Positions 30,989 through 40,747 are shown, counted from the first letter of the stretch. The stretch: 64,000 nt of DNA from Clostridia bacterium UC5.1-1D2 (GCA_001304855.1 BBZN01000007.1:1-64000); one strand, 5' to 3'. Made by a program: numbers and translations. The notes: generated by a model not told the origin, from the letters alone.

Positions 30989-32004
30989 CTAAAATGTGAT
31001 AACTACCTTGCATGCGCCGCTGTTCTTATCCATAGCCGTCTCGAAAGCCTTTACGGCCTCCTCAGCGGGGAATACGTGGGTAACCAGCTTGTCAATGCGG
31101 TCCCTGCGGCCCGGCAGGCTCTCAGCCACTTCCCTGAACTTGCTGTTCTGATTCCGGGTTCCTGCGATTACAAGCTCATTTTTATTGATCAGACGGAAAT
31201 TCACAGGCACAGGCTCCGGGGCAAAGGTCAGGGGAACCAGACGCCCGTGAGGGCTTAAAAGCTCCACAGATAAACTGGTAAGGGCGGGAACACCGCTGGT
31301 TTCAAAGACTACATTTACCCCTTTTCCCTCCGTCAGCTCCATTACGCGGGTCTTTAAATCCTCTTTCGCAGGGTTGATGGTGAAGGCTGCGCCGAAATCC
31401 CTTGCCAGCTCCAGCCTGGCCTCGTTCACCTCGCTGACAATGACGGTTGCTCCCCGTTTTTCTGCAATATCACAGATAATCATACCGATAGGGCCGGCCC
31501 CGATTACCAGCACCAGATCTCCGGCCTGGGTTCCCGCCTGAGCGTTGGCCTGGGCTCCGATGGTGTATGGCTCCGCCGTGGCTGCCTGCACAGGCGTGAG
31601 GGAGGGATCGTACTTGTGGAGCTGCCTGCTCTCCACTACCATATACTCCTCCATAACACCGTCCGCGTGAACACCTGCAACCACGATGTCAGGGCAGCAG
31701 TTATAGCGGCCGTTCCTGCATGCATAGCAGGTTCCGCAGCCGTGAATAGGCTCCACAATTACAGGATCCCCAACAGAAAGTCCGGTCACTCCCTTTCCCA
31801 CCTCAGCTACAACGCCGCAGCCTCGTGGCCGATAATTCTGGGGTAAGTGGCATATGCGTGGGTTCCGTGGAAAATATGTATATCGCTTCCGCAGATTCCT
31901 GCTGCCGTAATCTTAACCAGCACCTCCGTCTCCTTTTTAATCTCAGGCATTTCCTTCTCAATCACTTCCAGCTTTCCTGGTTCCGATACATAAACTGCTT
32001 TCAT
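30989..32004 (-). CDS. Zinc-dependent sugar-acid dehydrogenase (one frameshift)
   Basis: Medium-chain zinc dehydrogenase of about 338 residues. Catalytic-zinc residues sit in AGICGSDIH and IGHEAAG, structural-zinc cysteines in GCGTCYACRNGRYNCC, and the NAD site in VIGAGPIGM. The frame is lost at 31805 where one G of the HEAAGVV stretch is missing. Relatives act on L-gulonate, galactonate or idonate at C5; probably feeds a keto acid to the SDR and dehydratase enzymes encoded nearby. Confidence 0.85.
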
Positions 32005-32009
32005 ATTTC

Positions 32010-33094
32010 TTAAACCTCCTCTAAGAATTCTTCTTTAAACCTGAAGCCCCAGCCTGCGCCCTCCCGCGGTAGGCGAAGCCGTTCTCAATACGCATGGTGT
32101 TATCAATGATTCCGTCAATCCAGTCAAAGGATTCTGCACCGTATGGGCTGGAGATAGTGCACAGCAGCGGAACATCATAGTCCTTGTAGTAATGGGGAAG
32201 AACCGGCAGACGGTATGCCTCTGCAAGAGCTGCAGAGTTCCTCCACCCTCCACGCCCCCAAGACGGATTAAGTCGGGCTGCCACAGATCCAGGGCGTTTC
32301 TGGATATCAAATTCTTTAATGCCTCACAGTCATATTCCCTCTCGCCCATCGCTAGAGCTATGCCGCATTTTTCCCGGAGAAGCTGATAGCCGGCAAAATC
32401 CGTATGGGGAACCGGCTCCTCAAACCACTGGAGGCCGATCTCCTTTGCCTTCTCCGAAAGCTTAAGGGCGTCCACCACATCCATACCCTGGTTGGCGTCC
32501 ATCATAATCTTTACGCCGTTTCCCAGTTTCTCGCGGCAGATGGTAAGACGCTGTAAATCCCGCTCAATTCCTTCAGGATGTCCCACCTTAATCTTTACTG
32601 CAGTAAAGCCTCTCCCCTTATAGTCCAGAACCTCATCCAGCAGCTCCTGGTCTGTATAGCTGATCCAGCCGCCGCTTCCGTATACCGGAATTTTGCACTT
32701 GTTAACGCCCAGCATCTTCCACACAGGCTGTTCCGTACAATGTCCCCAGGCGTCCCACATAGCTACGTTAAAGGCGGCGATGGCACAGGTATTTAAGCCG
32801 GTGTTTCCAAAATACTCCGCCTCCATATCCCATTCCTTTTTAGCGCGGATCGTTTCCCACACCTCATACCCCTTGCCAAGAATGAATTCCCCGCAGTCCT
32901 TCAGCGCGCCTTTGATGGCGTTGGGCGAATAGTGGAAGGACAGCAGGTAGCCCTGTCCCTTAACGCCGCCTTCCGTCTCCACCTCAACCACATAAAACGC
33001 AATCTTGCTGATGGTGTGGGTCGAGTCGGCGATGGGTTTGCTGAGTGTTGACACTGCCTGGTATACCTTTGGCTTTTTGGATTTTGGTATTCAT
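32010..33094 (-). CDS. Enolase-superfamily sugar-acid dehydratase (three frameshifts)
   Basis: Mandelate-racemase-subgroup protein of about 360 residues. Seen: AVKIKVG (catalytic KxK), MMDANQG (metal Asp), WFEEPVPH (metal Glu), MGEREY (metal Glu), and LPHYYKDYD (His near the C terminus). Start ATG at 33094 follows AAGGAGGG by seven bases; frame changes near 33065, 32255 and 32070, after which the family tail GWGFRFKEEFLEEV appears. Likely dehydrates an aldonate; the specific epimer is unknown. Confidence 0.82.
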
Positions 33095-33157
33095 TTTTTT
33101 ACCCTCCTTGTGTTGTATATATGTTATTATATCTTAATTATATATGTTTATTATGCA

Positions 33158-33170
33158 ACTGATATATCTG
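33158..33170. promoter_or_regulatory. Putative GntR operator before the enolase-family gene
   Basis: ACTGATATATCTG, identical over 13 bases to the site at 33960-33972 before gntR; the core GATATATC is palindromic. It lies about 65 bases upstream of the start codon at 33094. Confidence 0.6.
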
Positions 33171-33261
33171 CTATGGGCTAAATATTCACCACACTGCAAA
33201 TTCTCTGATATTTCAGGATATCTACAATGTGGTTTCTATCCTTGTGCTGCTGCGTCTCCCT

Positions 33262-33894
33262 TTACCGGAAGGTTTGAATGGTTCTTCTCTTGGACTCCTC
33301 CAGATGTGTAATTAAAACTTCCTCCAGTCTCTTCTTATCTTTATTGAGAACGGCGTCCACTATCTGCACGTGCTCAATAACCGTACGGTCGTCCTCCCCG
33401 TCAGGATTGGAACAGGCCATTCTCAGGCGCTGGTTCTGGTCATATATATTTTTCATGAGGCGGCGCATATAGCGGTTCGGGCAGCCGTCCATAATATTGG
33501 TGTGAAGTTCCGTGTCCAGCTGTATAAAATATTGGCGCAGCTCTTCCCCCTCCAATTCCTCCGGCGGCTCCAGAAAACGCTTCCTGATATCCAGAAGCCA
33601 GTCCCGCTTTACCAGATGCATGGTGCTGGCCACCATCCTTGGTTCGATCAGCTCCCTGATTTCATATACATCTTCAATAAGATCGTGGGTCACGTCTGTT
33701 ACTATGGTTCCCTTCCTTGGATACACATAGACAAAATCTTCCTTTTCCAGCCTGAGGATAGCCTCCCTCACAGGAGTCCGGCTCACATTCAGTTCCTCCT
33801 GAAGTTTATCTTCCGACAAGTCGCTCAGAGGAGGATACACCCCGTTTATAATTCTTTCCTTTATGTAATCGTATGCGCTATCTGTTTTGCCCAA
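33262..33894 (-). CDS. GntR/FadR-type (FCD) transcriptional regulator
   Basis: 210-residue regulator with an N-terminal winged helix (YDYIKERIINGVYPPLSDL, VSRTPVREAILRLEKEDFV) and a C-terminal all-helical FCD ligand domain with ELIEPRMVAS, DTELHTNI and HVQIVDAVLNKD, including the metal-binding Asp/His residues typical of the class. Probably the local repressor of the sugar-acid cluster, acting at the shared TGATATATCT sites and on its own promoter. Confidence 0.9.
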   Translation of the reverse strand: MGKTDSAYDYIKERIINGVYPPLSDLSEDKLQEELNVSRTPVREAILRLEKEDFVYVYPRKGTIVTDVTHDLIEDVYEIRELIEPRMVASTMHLVKRDWLLDIRKRFLEPPEELEGEELRQYFIQLDTELHTNIMDGCPNRYMRRLMKNIYDQNQRLRMACSNPDGEDDRTVIEHVQIVDAVLNKDKKRLEEVLITHLEESKRRTIQTFR

Positions 33895-33959
33895 ATTTTT
33901 CTCCTATTCTGAACAATTTAACGGGACAGTTCATAAAAAAGGTGATATAATAAAAAACG

Positions 33960-33972
33960 ACTGATATATCTG
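33960..33972. promoter_or_regulatory. Putative GntR operator before gntR
   Basis: Second exact copy of ACTGATATATCTG, 66 bases upstream of the gntR start codon. Suggests autoregulation. The three sites in this cluster share the ten bases TGATATATCT in one orientation or the other. Confidence 0.6.
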
Positions 33973-34104
33973 TTGTTTATATAGTATCACTTAATCTGGA
34001 ATTTGGCAATATACTTTGTGTATTTTTTGGCCTGATTTTTCAGCCGCGTGAATAGCAGCTCAGCCGCCCCCTAACAAGAAAATTCACCTCAGGAGGAAAA
34101 CCCT

Positions 34105-34802
34105 ATGAAATCTCTGGAAAACCTTACTAACGGAGAAATGATTCTCATCTGTCTCATTGTATTTGCAGCTGTACTCCTGTTTCCCCGTCTGATGAAGCGG
34201 CGCAGGATTATGAAGCAGGTCTATAAGAAGAAATCTCAGGGGCTGCCCATTACCCCTGAGGATTTCACGGGAAAGACCAAGCTGCCCTACTCCCACAATG
34301 GGGGACGCCGGGAGGTGGAGGAACTGCTGTCCAAGCTGAAAACCTATGCCTTCAAGCATGAGATGAAGGTCATCTTTCCCGGCGGCTTTTGCATACAGGA
34401 GGAAACAAGCCCCACCACCATGATACTGGCCGGAAGCTTCGGCCTCCTTCTCATACGCTGCTACGGCTTCGGAGGGCACATCTACAGGGAAAAGGGCAGA
34501 TGGATGCAGAATATGAATGAACAGATAAAGGAGATCCCAAACCCGGAGGAATCCATGAAAAAGGAAAAAAATCTCATGGTTCTTGCGCTGGATCGCAGCG
34601 AATTCAAAGGCACACCTGTTTACGCCGCCTCTGTCTTTACCAGACAGAACATCCTTCTCAGCCAGCCGCCGTCCTGCCATGTGTTTACCCGGACAGAATT
34701 TATGGAATGGCTGGAAAAAATCCGGTGTTTGGGGAGGACAAAAAGGTTCCGGTCAAAAAGATTACCGAAACCATAGTGGATATGATTAAACAGACAAAAT
34801 AA
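34105..34802 (+). CDS. Hypothetical membrane-anchored protein (frameshift near end)
   Basis: About 232 residues. One N-terminal membrane helix (MILICLIVFAAVLLFP) followed by a basic cytoplasmic domain. GLLLIRCYGFGGHIYREKGRW with a later NPEE resembles the core of NERD nuclease-related domains but the match is weak. Near 34710 one A of a run is missing; repaired, the end reads EDKKVPVKKITETIVDMIKQTK and stops at 34802. GGAGGA site present. Single gene, facing DUF554 at a shared hairpin. Confidence 0.65.
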
Positions 34803-34830
34803 AATGAGAAGGGCCGGGCCCTCTGTAAAG

Positions 34831-34868
34831 CTGCCTTTCCTGAAAGCGCCGCCTGTCAGGAAAGGCAG
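34831..34868. terminator. Perfect 13-bp hairpin between convergent genes
   Basis: CTGCCTTTCCTGA and TCAGGAAAGGCAG pair perfectly around a 12-base loop, between the rightward gene ending at 34802 and the leftward gene ending at 34881. No long T-run, so termination strength is uncertain. Confidence 0.55.
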
Positions 34869-34880
34869 ATGATTAAACAA

Positions 34881-35576
34881 TTAACCCAAAAACCCAGGAA
34901 CAGGCCATATTAAAATTAAAGAAGGAAGCAAATTGACCGCACTGATATGTTTAATTTGAGCAATACTCAGTCCCAGCACAAAGGTAAGGAGCCCGCCCAT
35001 TGCTATAAAATCATTCAGCATGGCCTCCGTTGTCAGAGGCATAATAAATCTTGCGGAATAAAAGCACAGGCATAAAATCAGGAACTGGAGTATAACGGTT
35101 ACGTTCATAGCGCGTCCGAGGGTGGTGGCAAAAATAGTAGCGGCAAAAATATCCATCACTGCTTTCGAGAGGAGAATCGTAAAATCTCCTGTAATACCCT
35201 CGCTGATGGCCCCGAAAATATTCGTTCCGCTGGCGCAGAACGTAACTGCCACAATCAAATAAAAACGCATATATTCGTCTTTATCTCCTGTAATCTTAAA
35301 ATTTAGTTTTTCCAGTACGGCCTGAAACAAAGAGTTCACTTTGCCGTCCAGGCCGGTGAGTTCACCTGTCAGCGCCCCCAATATAAGCGCCAGTATCACT
35401 GCCGGCAGGGACTGGAGCCTGATTACAGAGGTTAGTCCAATTGTGATGGCTGCTATGCCGAAAATAATATTCATGGGTTGTTTAATGCGTTCAGGCACCC
35501 GGTCTTTCATAACGCTTCCTAAATTAGTTCCTAATAATACACAACTACAGTCGATTATAATTCCCTTCGGTATCAT
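34881..35576 (-). CDS. DUF554 family membrane protein
   Basis: 231-residue YdfK-type membrane protein with about seven helices. The opening IPKGIIIDCSCVLLGTNLGS and LILGALTGELTGLDGKV match DUF554. An AAGGAG site is five bases before the ATG. Possible transporter; function unknown. Frame intact. Confidence 0.85.
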   Translation of the reverse strand: MIPKGIIIDCSCVLLGTNLGSVMKDRVPERIKQPMNIIFGIAAITIGLTSVIRLQSLPAVILALILGALTGELTGLDGKVNSLFQAVLEKLNFKITGDKDEYMRFYLIVAVTFCASGTNIFGAISEGITGDFTILLSKAVMDIFAATIFATTLGRAMNVTVILQFLILCLCFYSARFIMPLTTEAMLNDFIAMGGLLTFVLGLSIAQIKHISAVNLLPSLILIWPVPGFLG

Positions 35577-35808
35577 AACATCTCCTTCTCATTTTAATCC
35601 TTCCACAATCTCCAGGGCTGCCCCTCAGGCATTGTGAACAATCGCTTTTCAGGGCAGTACCGCTGGAAATTCCTGGTATTTTGTCTCCTGGACAGAAGAT
35701 ACGAAATGTTAACATACGGCAGCTTTAAAGTCAAGATAAAATAATTTAACATCCGTCTGAGGCCGGACATCGGCAGCGACATAAAAACCGGCGCCGGGGC
35801 GGCGCTAT

Positions 35809-36589
35809 TTAAGTATCCATTATTTTGCAGTACACCACCGCCACCACTGTGGATATGAGAGTGGCCGCCAGAGCAGGACCTACAATTGCTCCCGGATTTA
35901 CGCTTTTGTATTGACTCCGGTAGGCAATCATATTCATGGGGATCAGCTGAAGGGAGGAGATATTGATGATCAGAAAGGTGCACATCTCATTGCTGGCAGT
36001 TCCCGGCGGCTGGGCTTTCCCGGCTCCTGCAAGCCTCCGGCCCTTTTGTCCCATTCCCTGAAGGGTTTTTGGCACAGGATCTTCTTCCCATGACTCTTTC
36101 CTCTCTGTCCGGCTACCGGTTCTTTGTACCGGCTCTCCCCGGCCACCGATTCCCTGTACCGGCTTTCCCCGGCTACCGGTTCCCTGTACCGGCTCCCCCC
36201 GGCTCTCCTTTTCTCTGCGCTCCTCCTCCACCTTTTTCAGTTCCTCCATGGCCCTGAGCCCTGCAGGCGTGGCGGCCCAGCCCAGGCCCAGCACATTGGC
36301 GATCATATTTACAGCAATCTGCTTTCTGGCCTCCCCTTCAGGTTCAAGCCTTGGGAAAAGAAAGCTTAAAACCGGAGACATCTTTTCAGACAGCTGATCC
36401 ACCAGCCCCGCCCTGTGCGCTATCTCCAAAACTCCGGTCCAAAGAGTCATAACCCCCAGCATAGTGATACACAGAGCCACTGCCTCCTTGGACGCCTGAA
36501 GGGCCCCGTCCGTAACAGCCTGGAGCTGTCCGTGAAAGGCCCCCACAAATACCCGTCAACGTCATTCCTGCCCATAGATAATTCAGCAT
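35809..36589 (-). CDS. spmA: Spore maturation protein A-like, with repeat insert (one frameshift)
   Basis: Nucleoside-recognition domain membrane protein of the SpmA type, about 260 residues. Family parts: MLNYLWAGMTLTGIFVGAFHG, GALQASKEAVALCITMLGVMTLWTG, NMIANVLGLGWAATPAGLRAMEEL and, after the insert, MCTFLIINISSLQLIPMNMIAYRS. Between them lies a hydrophilic insert of about 75 residues with three 10-residue RGEPVQGTGS-like units. Frame changes near 36553. No spmB follows; the 230 bases after it hold a GC-rich hairpin with T-run (near 35785-35805) and no recognised gene. Confidence 0.75.
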
Positions 36590-36850
36590 AGAATAATACC
36601 TGCCTGCCCGATTGCTTTTCCCTATATTCTATGGAGAAAACTGGTTTATAGTACCAAATTAAACCGGCGGCCTCCCTTCCCCTCTGCCCGCAGCCAGGAC
36701 ATTGGCCGCGGGCGCCATAGCAGACCGCCGTTTTGAATTTGCACACTCACTTGCTATATTTTCCACCACTGTGATAGAATGGATAAAAGACGTTGATTCA
36801 GACAGTTCCCATATGGTATGCTGCCGGAAAGAAAAGTGAGGTGTGTCAAA

Positions 36851-37729
36851 ATGTATGAGTTAGTGCAGGTAAGCCCCAACAGTTATTATATCCAAAGCCC
36901 GGCCAAGATAGGACTTTACACATTAAATGACAGGGACGTTATTTTAATTGACAGCGGCAGCGACAAAGACGCAGGACGGAAAGTCCGCCAGATTCTGGAG
37001 TCCCGCCATTGGAATCTGACCGCAATTTACAACACCCATTCCAATGCTGACCATATCGGCGGCAACAAATATCTCCAGGGGCAGACCGGCTGCCGGATCT
37101 TTGCGCCCGGCATAGACTGTGATTTTACCCGGCACCCTCTTTTAGAGCCCTCCTTCCTGTATGGGGCCTTTCCCCCCAAGGATTTAAGGCATAAGTTTCT
37201 CATGGCTCAAGCCAGCGATGCAGAATATCTCACTGAAGAGAATTTGCCCCGGGGATTTAAAATCATCCCGCTGCCGGGACATTTCTTCGACATGGCAGGC
37301 TTTCGCACGCCCGACAATGCTGTTTTTCTGGCGGACTGCCTGTCAAGCAGAGCGACCCTGGACAAATACCAAATCAGTTTCATCTACGATATTGCCGCAT
37401 ACCTGGAGACTCTTGACATGGTAAAAACGCTGGAGGCAGACATCTTTATACCCGCCCACGCTGAGGCGGTAAAAGAAATCGCTCCTCTGGCCATGTATAA
37501 CATGGACAAAGTACACGAGATTGCCGAAACCATTATGGGCCTCTGTAAAGACCCCCTCTGTTTTGAGGAAGTTCTTCAAAAACTTTTTTCCAAATATGCA
37601 TTAACCATGAACTTTGAACAATACGTTCTTGTGGGCAGTACTGTGCGCTCCTACCTCTCATGGCTGAAGGATACCGGAAAAATAAATGCTTTCTTTGAAA
37701 ACAATATGCTTCTCTGGGAACGGGTATAA
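36851..37729 (+). CDS. MBL-fold metallohydrolase
   Basis: About 292-residue metallo-beta-lactamase-fold hydrolase. Metal motif THSNADHIGG, second-site PLPGHFFDMAGF, FLADCL with metal Asp, and PAHAEAV. The C-terminal 70 residues are helical (winged-helix-like) as in small-molecule hydrolases of this group. The start MYELVQV at 36851 has GTGAGGTG upstream. Substrate unknown. Frame intact. Confidence 0.83.
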   Translation: MYELVQVSPNSYYIQSPAKIGLYTLNDRDVILIDSGSDKDAGRKVRQILESRHWNLTAIYNTHSNADHIGGNKYLQGQTGCRIFAPGIDCDFTRHPLLEPSFLYGAFPPKDLRHKFLMAQASDAEYLTEENLPRGFKIIPLPGHFFDMAGFRTPDNAVFLADCLSSRATLDKYQISFIYDIAAYLETLDMVKTLEADIFIPAHAEAVKEIAPLAMYNMDKVHEIAETIMGLCKDPLCFEEVLQKLFSKYALTMNFEQYVLVGSTVRSYLSWLKDTGKINAFFENNMLLWERV

Positions 37730-37842
37730 ACATAGGCGTCTTTGCCAACCAAAGGAGAAGATTTATTATAAAACAACTGCCAAAAAGATGCCGGAACTTG
37801 TTTAGGGAAAGGTTGTGTTCAAGTCTAAGGAGGACTATGTCT

Positions 37843-38664
37843 ATGAAAATTACAGGAGTTAAGGGAGTATTTTACAGTGCAACAGGAAATACGGAGCGGG
37901 TGGTGACTGCCATTGCCAGAGGGATCGCGGATAAATCCTGGGTTTCCATGGAAATCCAGGATTTTACATTGCCTGAAAACAGAACAGCCGTACATACATA
38001 TTCGCCTTCCGATCTGGTAGTATTTGGTATGCCTGTGTACGCAGGAAGAATTCCCAACAAAATGCTGCCGGCTGTGCAGAATAACTTCAAAGGGGAGGGG
38101 GCCCTGGCAATTCCCGTTGTCACCTTCGGAAACCGGAATTTCGACAACGGCCTCATCGAACTGCGCAATACACTGGAGAGCAGCGGCTTCCACACAATAG
38201 CAGCGGCCGGTTTTCCTGCCTGCCATGTCTTTTCCCATAAAATCGCTCCAGGCCGTCCCGATGAAAAGGACTGGAAAATTATATCAGAGTTCGCAGAAAA
38301 AGCGGCGGATAAGGCAGATAGAATGGAGCGGATTCCAGAGCCTGTTGCCGTCCGCGGCGACGATCCCCTGGGCCCCTATTACACCCCTTTGGCACAGACG
38401 GGAAACCTGCGGTCTTTTTAAAGGCCAAGCCAAAGACAGAGGCCCACGCCTGCAACGGCTGCGGAATCTGTGTCAGAGCCTGTCCCATGGGCGCCATCAG
38501 CCGGGAAGACCCCAGGGATGTCCCCGGAATCTGCATTAAATGTCATGCATGTATCAAAAATGCCCTACGAACGCCAAATTTTCGATGATCCTGCCTTTCT
38601 CTCCCATGTGGCCATGCTGGAACAGAATTACACCGCCAGAGCGGAGGCAGAACTCTTTTTATAG
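37843..38664 (+). CDS. EFR1 ferrodoxin: flavodoxin-ferredoxin fusion (frameshifted)
   Basis: About 270-residue EFR1-family electron carrier. The N-terminal flavodoxin-like domain opens KGVFYSATGNTERVV (FMN phosphate loop) with VVFGMPVYAGRIP and TFGNRNFDN. The C-terminal part carries two 4Fe-4S motifs, CNGCGICVRACP and CIKCHACIKKCP. Frame changes near 38395, 38560 and 38580 split the ferredoxin domain; the ends join to a normal-length protein stopping at 38664. Start at 37843 has AAGGAGG nine bases upstream. Confidence 0.85.
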
Positions 38665-38706
38665 TTGCGCCTCCTTACGATCCTTGTTACGGGGCTATGA
38701 CAGAGC

Positions 38707-38842
38707 AACCGTTCAGAGGGCGCATCTTCTTGACCGAAAAAACCGGTCAAGAAGCATTGGATGTCCATCCGATGTGAAACGTGGTGCGAACGCCAGCTTA
38801 ACGGCCGCGTTCGCACTACGTTTCCCGCCGTCTGAACTGTTA
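38707..38842. repeat. Cloverleaf-like palindromic element
   Basis: Outer arms AACCGTTCAGAGGGCG (38707-38722) and CGCCGTCTGAACTGTTA (38826-38842) pair imperfectly. Inside are CTTCTTGACC/GGTCAAGAAG (38726-38735 with 38745-38754, perfect), GGATG/CATCC (38759-38770), and an 18-bp stem 38776-38793 with 38807-38824 (one mismatch). No coding capacity. Lies between the EFR1 gene and the cold-shock promoter; could be a nonautonomous mobile element or structured RNA. Confidence 0.7.
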
Positions 38843-38882
38843 CATGACAAAATAAAAAGTTTGCGGCTGTCAAAAAAAAGCC

Positions 38883-38911
38883 TTGACAGACCATTAAAAC
38901 CATGCTATGAT
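38883..38911 (+). promoter_or_regulatory. Strong sigma-A promoter of the cold-shock gene
   Basis: TTGACA (38883-38888), 17-base spacer, TATGAT (38906-38911). Transcription should begin near 38918, giving a leader of about 120 bases before the cold-shock ATG. Confidence 0.8.
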
Positions 38912-38940
38912 AAGGGAGTATTTTTAATAAGATTCTGATT

Positions 38941-39000
38941 TCACATATTTGTAAGTCATTATTGAGTTGATGATTTACAAAATATGTGATTTTTTATTTT
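38941..39000 (+). terminator. Intrinsic terminator inside the cold-shock leader
   Basis: TCACATATTTGTAAGTCAT (38941-38959) pairs with 38970-38989 through about 18 base pairs with one bulge and one G-U pair, then TTTTTTATTTTT follows. It is AU-rich and lies between the promoter and the gene, only 40 bases before its ATG, so it could act as an attenuator or end a short separate RNA of about 80 bases. Confidence 0.65.
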
Positions 39001-39040
39001 TATTCAGAAATATAATATTATAATCAGGAGGTATCTTTAC

Positions 39041-39243
39041 ATGAATAAGGGTACAGTTAAGTGGTTCAATTCACAGAAGGGCTTCGGCTTCATCACAAAT
39101 CAGGACAACGGTGAGGACGTTTTCGTTCATTTTTCCGGTATTTCTTCTAATGGCTTTAAGTCATTAGAGGACGGCCAGGCAGTAACCTTCGACATTACCG
39201 AAGCGCACGCGGCTTACAGGCAGTTAATGTTTGTGCTGAATAA
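39041..39243 (+). CDS. cspA: Cold-shock protein CspA family (frameshift near end)
   Basis: RNA-binding cold-shock domain protein of 67 residues with RNP1 KGFGFIT and RNP2 VFVHFS. A single G is missing near 39200: the restored end reads [16 protein letters not shown] and stops at 39243, whereas the uncorrected frame ends in an unrelated tail. An AGGAGG site is nine bases before the ATG. Confidence 0.92.
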
Positions 39244-39254
39244 GTGAATATAGC

Positions 39255-39295
39255 AAAAAGGCGTCCAGGGCTATGATGGCCCGGACGCCTTTTTT
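39255..39295 (+). terminator. Intrinsic terminator after the cold-shock gene
   Basis: AGGCGTCC (39259-39266) pairs with GGACGCCT (39283-39290), extended by GGGC/GCCC, followed by six T. The preceding A-run also makes it usable for the opposite strand, where lpdA ends at 39310. Confidence 0.9.
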
Positions 39296-39309
39296 GCGTG
39301 CTGCGTCTG

Positions 39310-40726
39310 CTATAACCTTACAGCCTCTGAGATTCCTTCGCTGAAGGTGGGATGGGGGAAAATTACCTTTCCCATGTCCTCCAGGGTCAGCCCGTTGACA
39401 ATGGCTGCCCCAAACTGGCTAATCATATCGGTGGCTCTGGCGCACATCATCTGGCGCCCAGAATTTTGTGGCTTTCGGCATCTGCCGTCACCTTAATGAA
39501 ACCGCGCTCCTGGAGAGAGAGAATGGATTTACCGTTGGCTGTCATCACATATTTTTTTGTAATCACCCCCATGCCTCTGGCTTTGGCCTTATCCCCTGAG
39601 ATCCCCACAGTGCCAATCTCAGGATTGGTATAGACACAGCCGGGGACTACGGAAATGTCTATGGATGGCTTCTCCCCTGCCATATGAGCCGCAGCGCAGC
39701 GGCCCTCCGCCGTTGCCATATGGGCCAGCTGAATCCCTCCAATCACATCTCCCACGGCGTAAATGCCCGGAACGCTGGTGTGAAAGCTGCCGTCTGTGAC
39801 AATACATCCACGTTCCATCTCCATCCCCCGTATCTCGGGGCGCTCTCCTCCGTAATCAGTCCCTGGGTATAGGCCCTGCGCCCTGTGGCAATCAGAATCC
39901 CATCCCCTTTTACCTCACAGGCTTTATCCTTCTCCTTATAACGGCAGATCAGGCCGCCTCCCGGCGCCTGCACAATCTCCTCCACTACGGCTGCCGTGTG
40001 GAAATCCACCCCCCGTTTCTTCAAAATCATCTTCAGATTCTGGGAAATTTCTTTATCCATATTGGCAAGAATACGGTCCAGCGCCTCTATTACGGTTACT
40101 TTGCGGCCCAATGAACTGTAGATGGAAGCAAATTCCATTCCAATGACTCCACCCCCAATGACCACCAGATGCTCAAACAGATCTTTTTTGTCCAAAAGGC
40201 CGTCACTGGAAAGAACCCCGGGCAAATCTGCACCGGGAACAGGCGGCGTCCACGGGACTGAGCCGGTTGCGATCAGGATATGCTTCGTTTCCAGAACCGC
40301 AGACTCCTTTTGCTCCGCCTCCCCAGGGCCTGCAGGCAAAAGCGGTTCCCCGGTCCATACCTTTACATGGGAGGAATCCAATATCACCCCGGTTCCTGTA
40401 AACCTTAACTTTGTTCATTTTCATCAGAGCTTCGATTCCGCCTCTGAGCTGCTCCAGCACAGCCTCCTTTCTGGCCTGGATGCCGGCCATATCAAAGCCC
40501 CTCTCTCCCACATTCAGGCCGATAGAAGGCCCTGACTCCAGCTCACGGTACAGTTCCGCCGTATGGAGAATTGTCTTAGTGGGAATGCAGCCTCTGTTCA
40601 GGCAGGTTCCCCCCAGCTCACGGTTCTCCACCAGAGCTGTTTTCATCCCCTTTCGGGCCGCCTCTATGGCTGCCTCATATCCCCCGGGCCCGCCCCGATA
40701 ATTACCAAATCAAACCGTTCCGTCAT
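39310..40726 (-). CDS. lpdA: Dihydrolipoamide dehydrogenase (four frameshifts)
   Basis: L-protein of the glycine cleavage system, about 470 residues when joined. FAD loop VIIGAGPGGYEAA, redox disulfide GGTCLNRGCIPTK, NAD loop VVIGGGVIGMEFASIY, FAD-binding YAVGDVIGG, and the C-terminal active-site HPTFSE. Frame changes lie near 40682 (a run of G), 40400, 39835 and 39458. Last gene of the gcv operon; FAD enzyme that reoxidises the lipoyl arm of GcvH using NAD. Confidence 0.9.
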
Positions 40727-40747
40727 ATACCCCTCCCCTTACTTTTA

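Noticed and set aside
35594-35808. Leftward open frame after spmA
   Set aside because: No ribosome site, no resemblance to SpmB, and the upstream half is only the shadow of spmA.
36108-36200. 30-bp repeats as a CRISPR or regulatory array
   Set aside because: They are direct, contiguous, in frame with the SpmA-like protein, and lack spacers.
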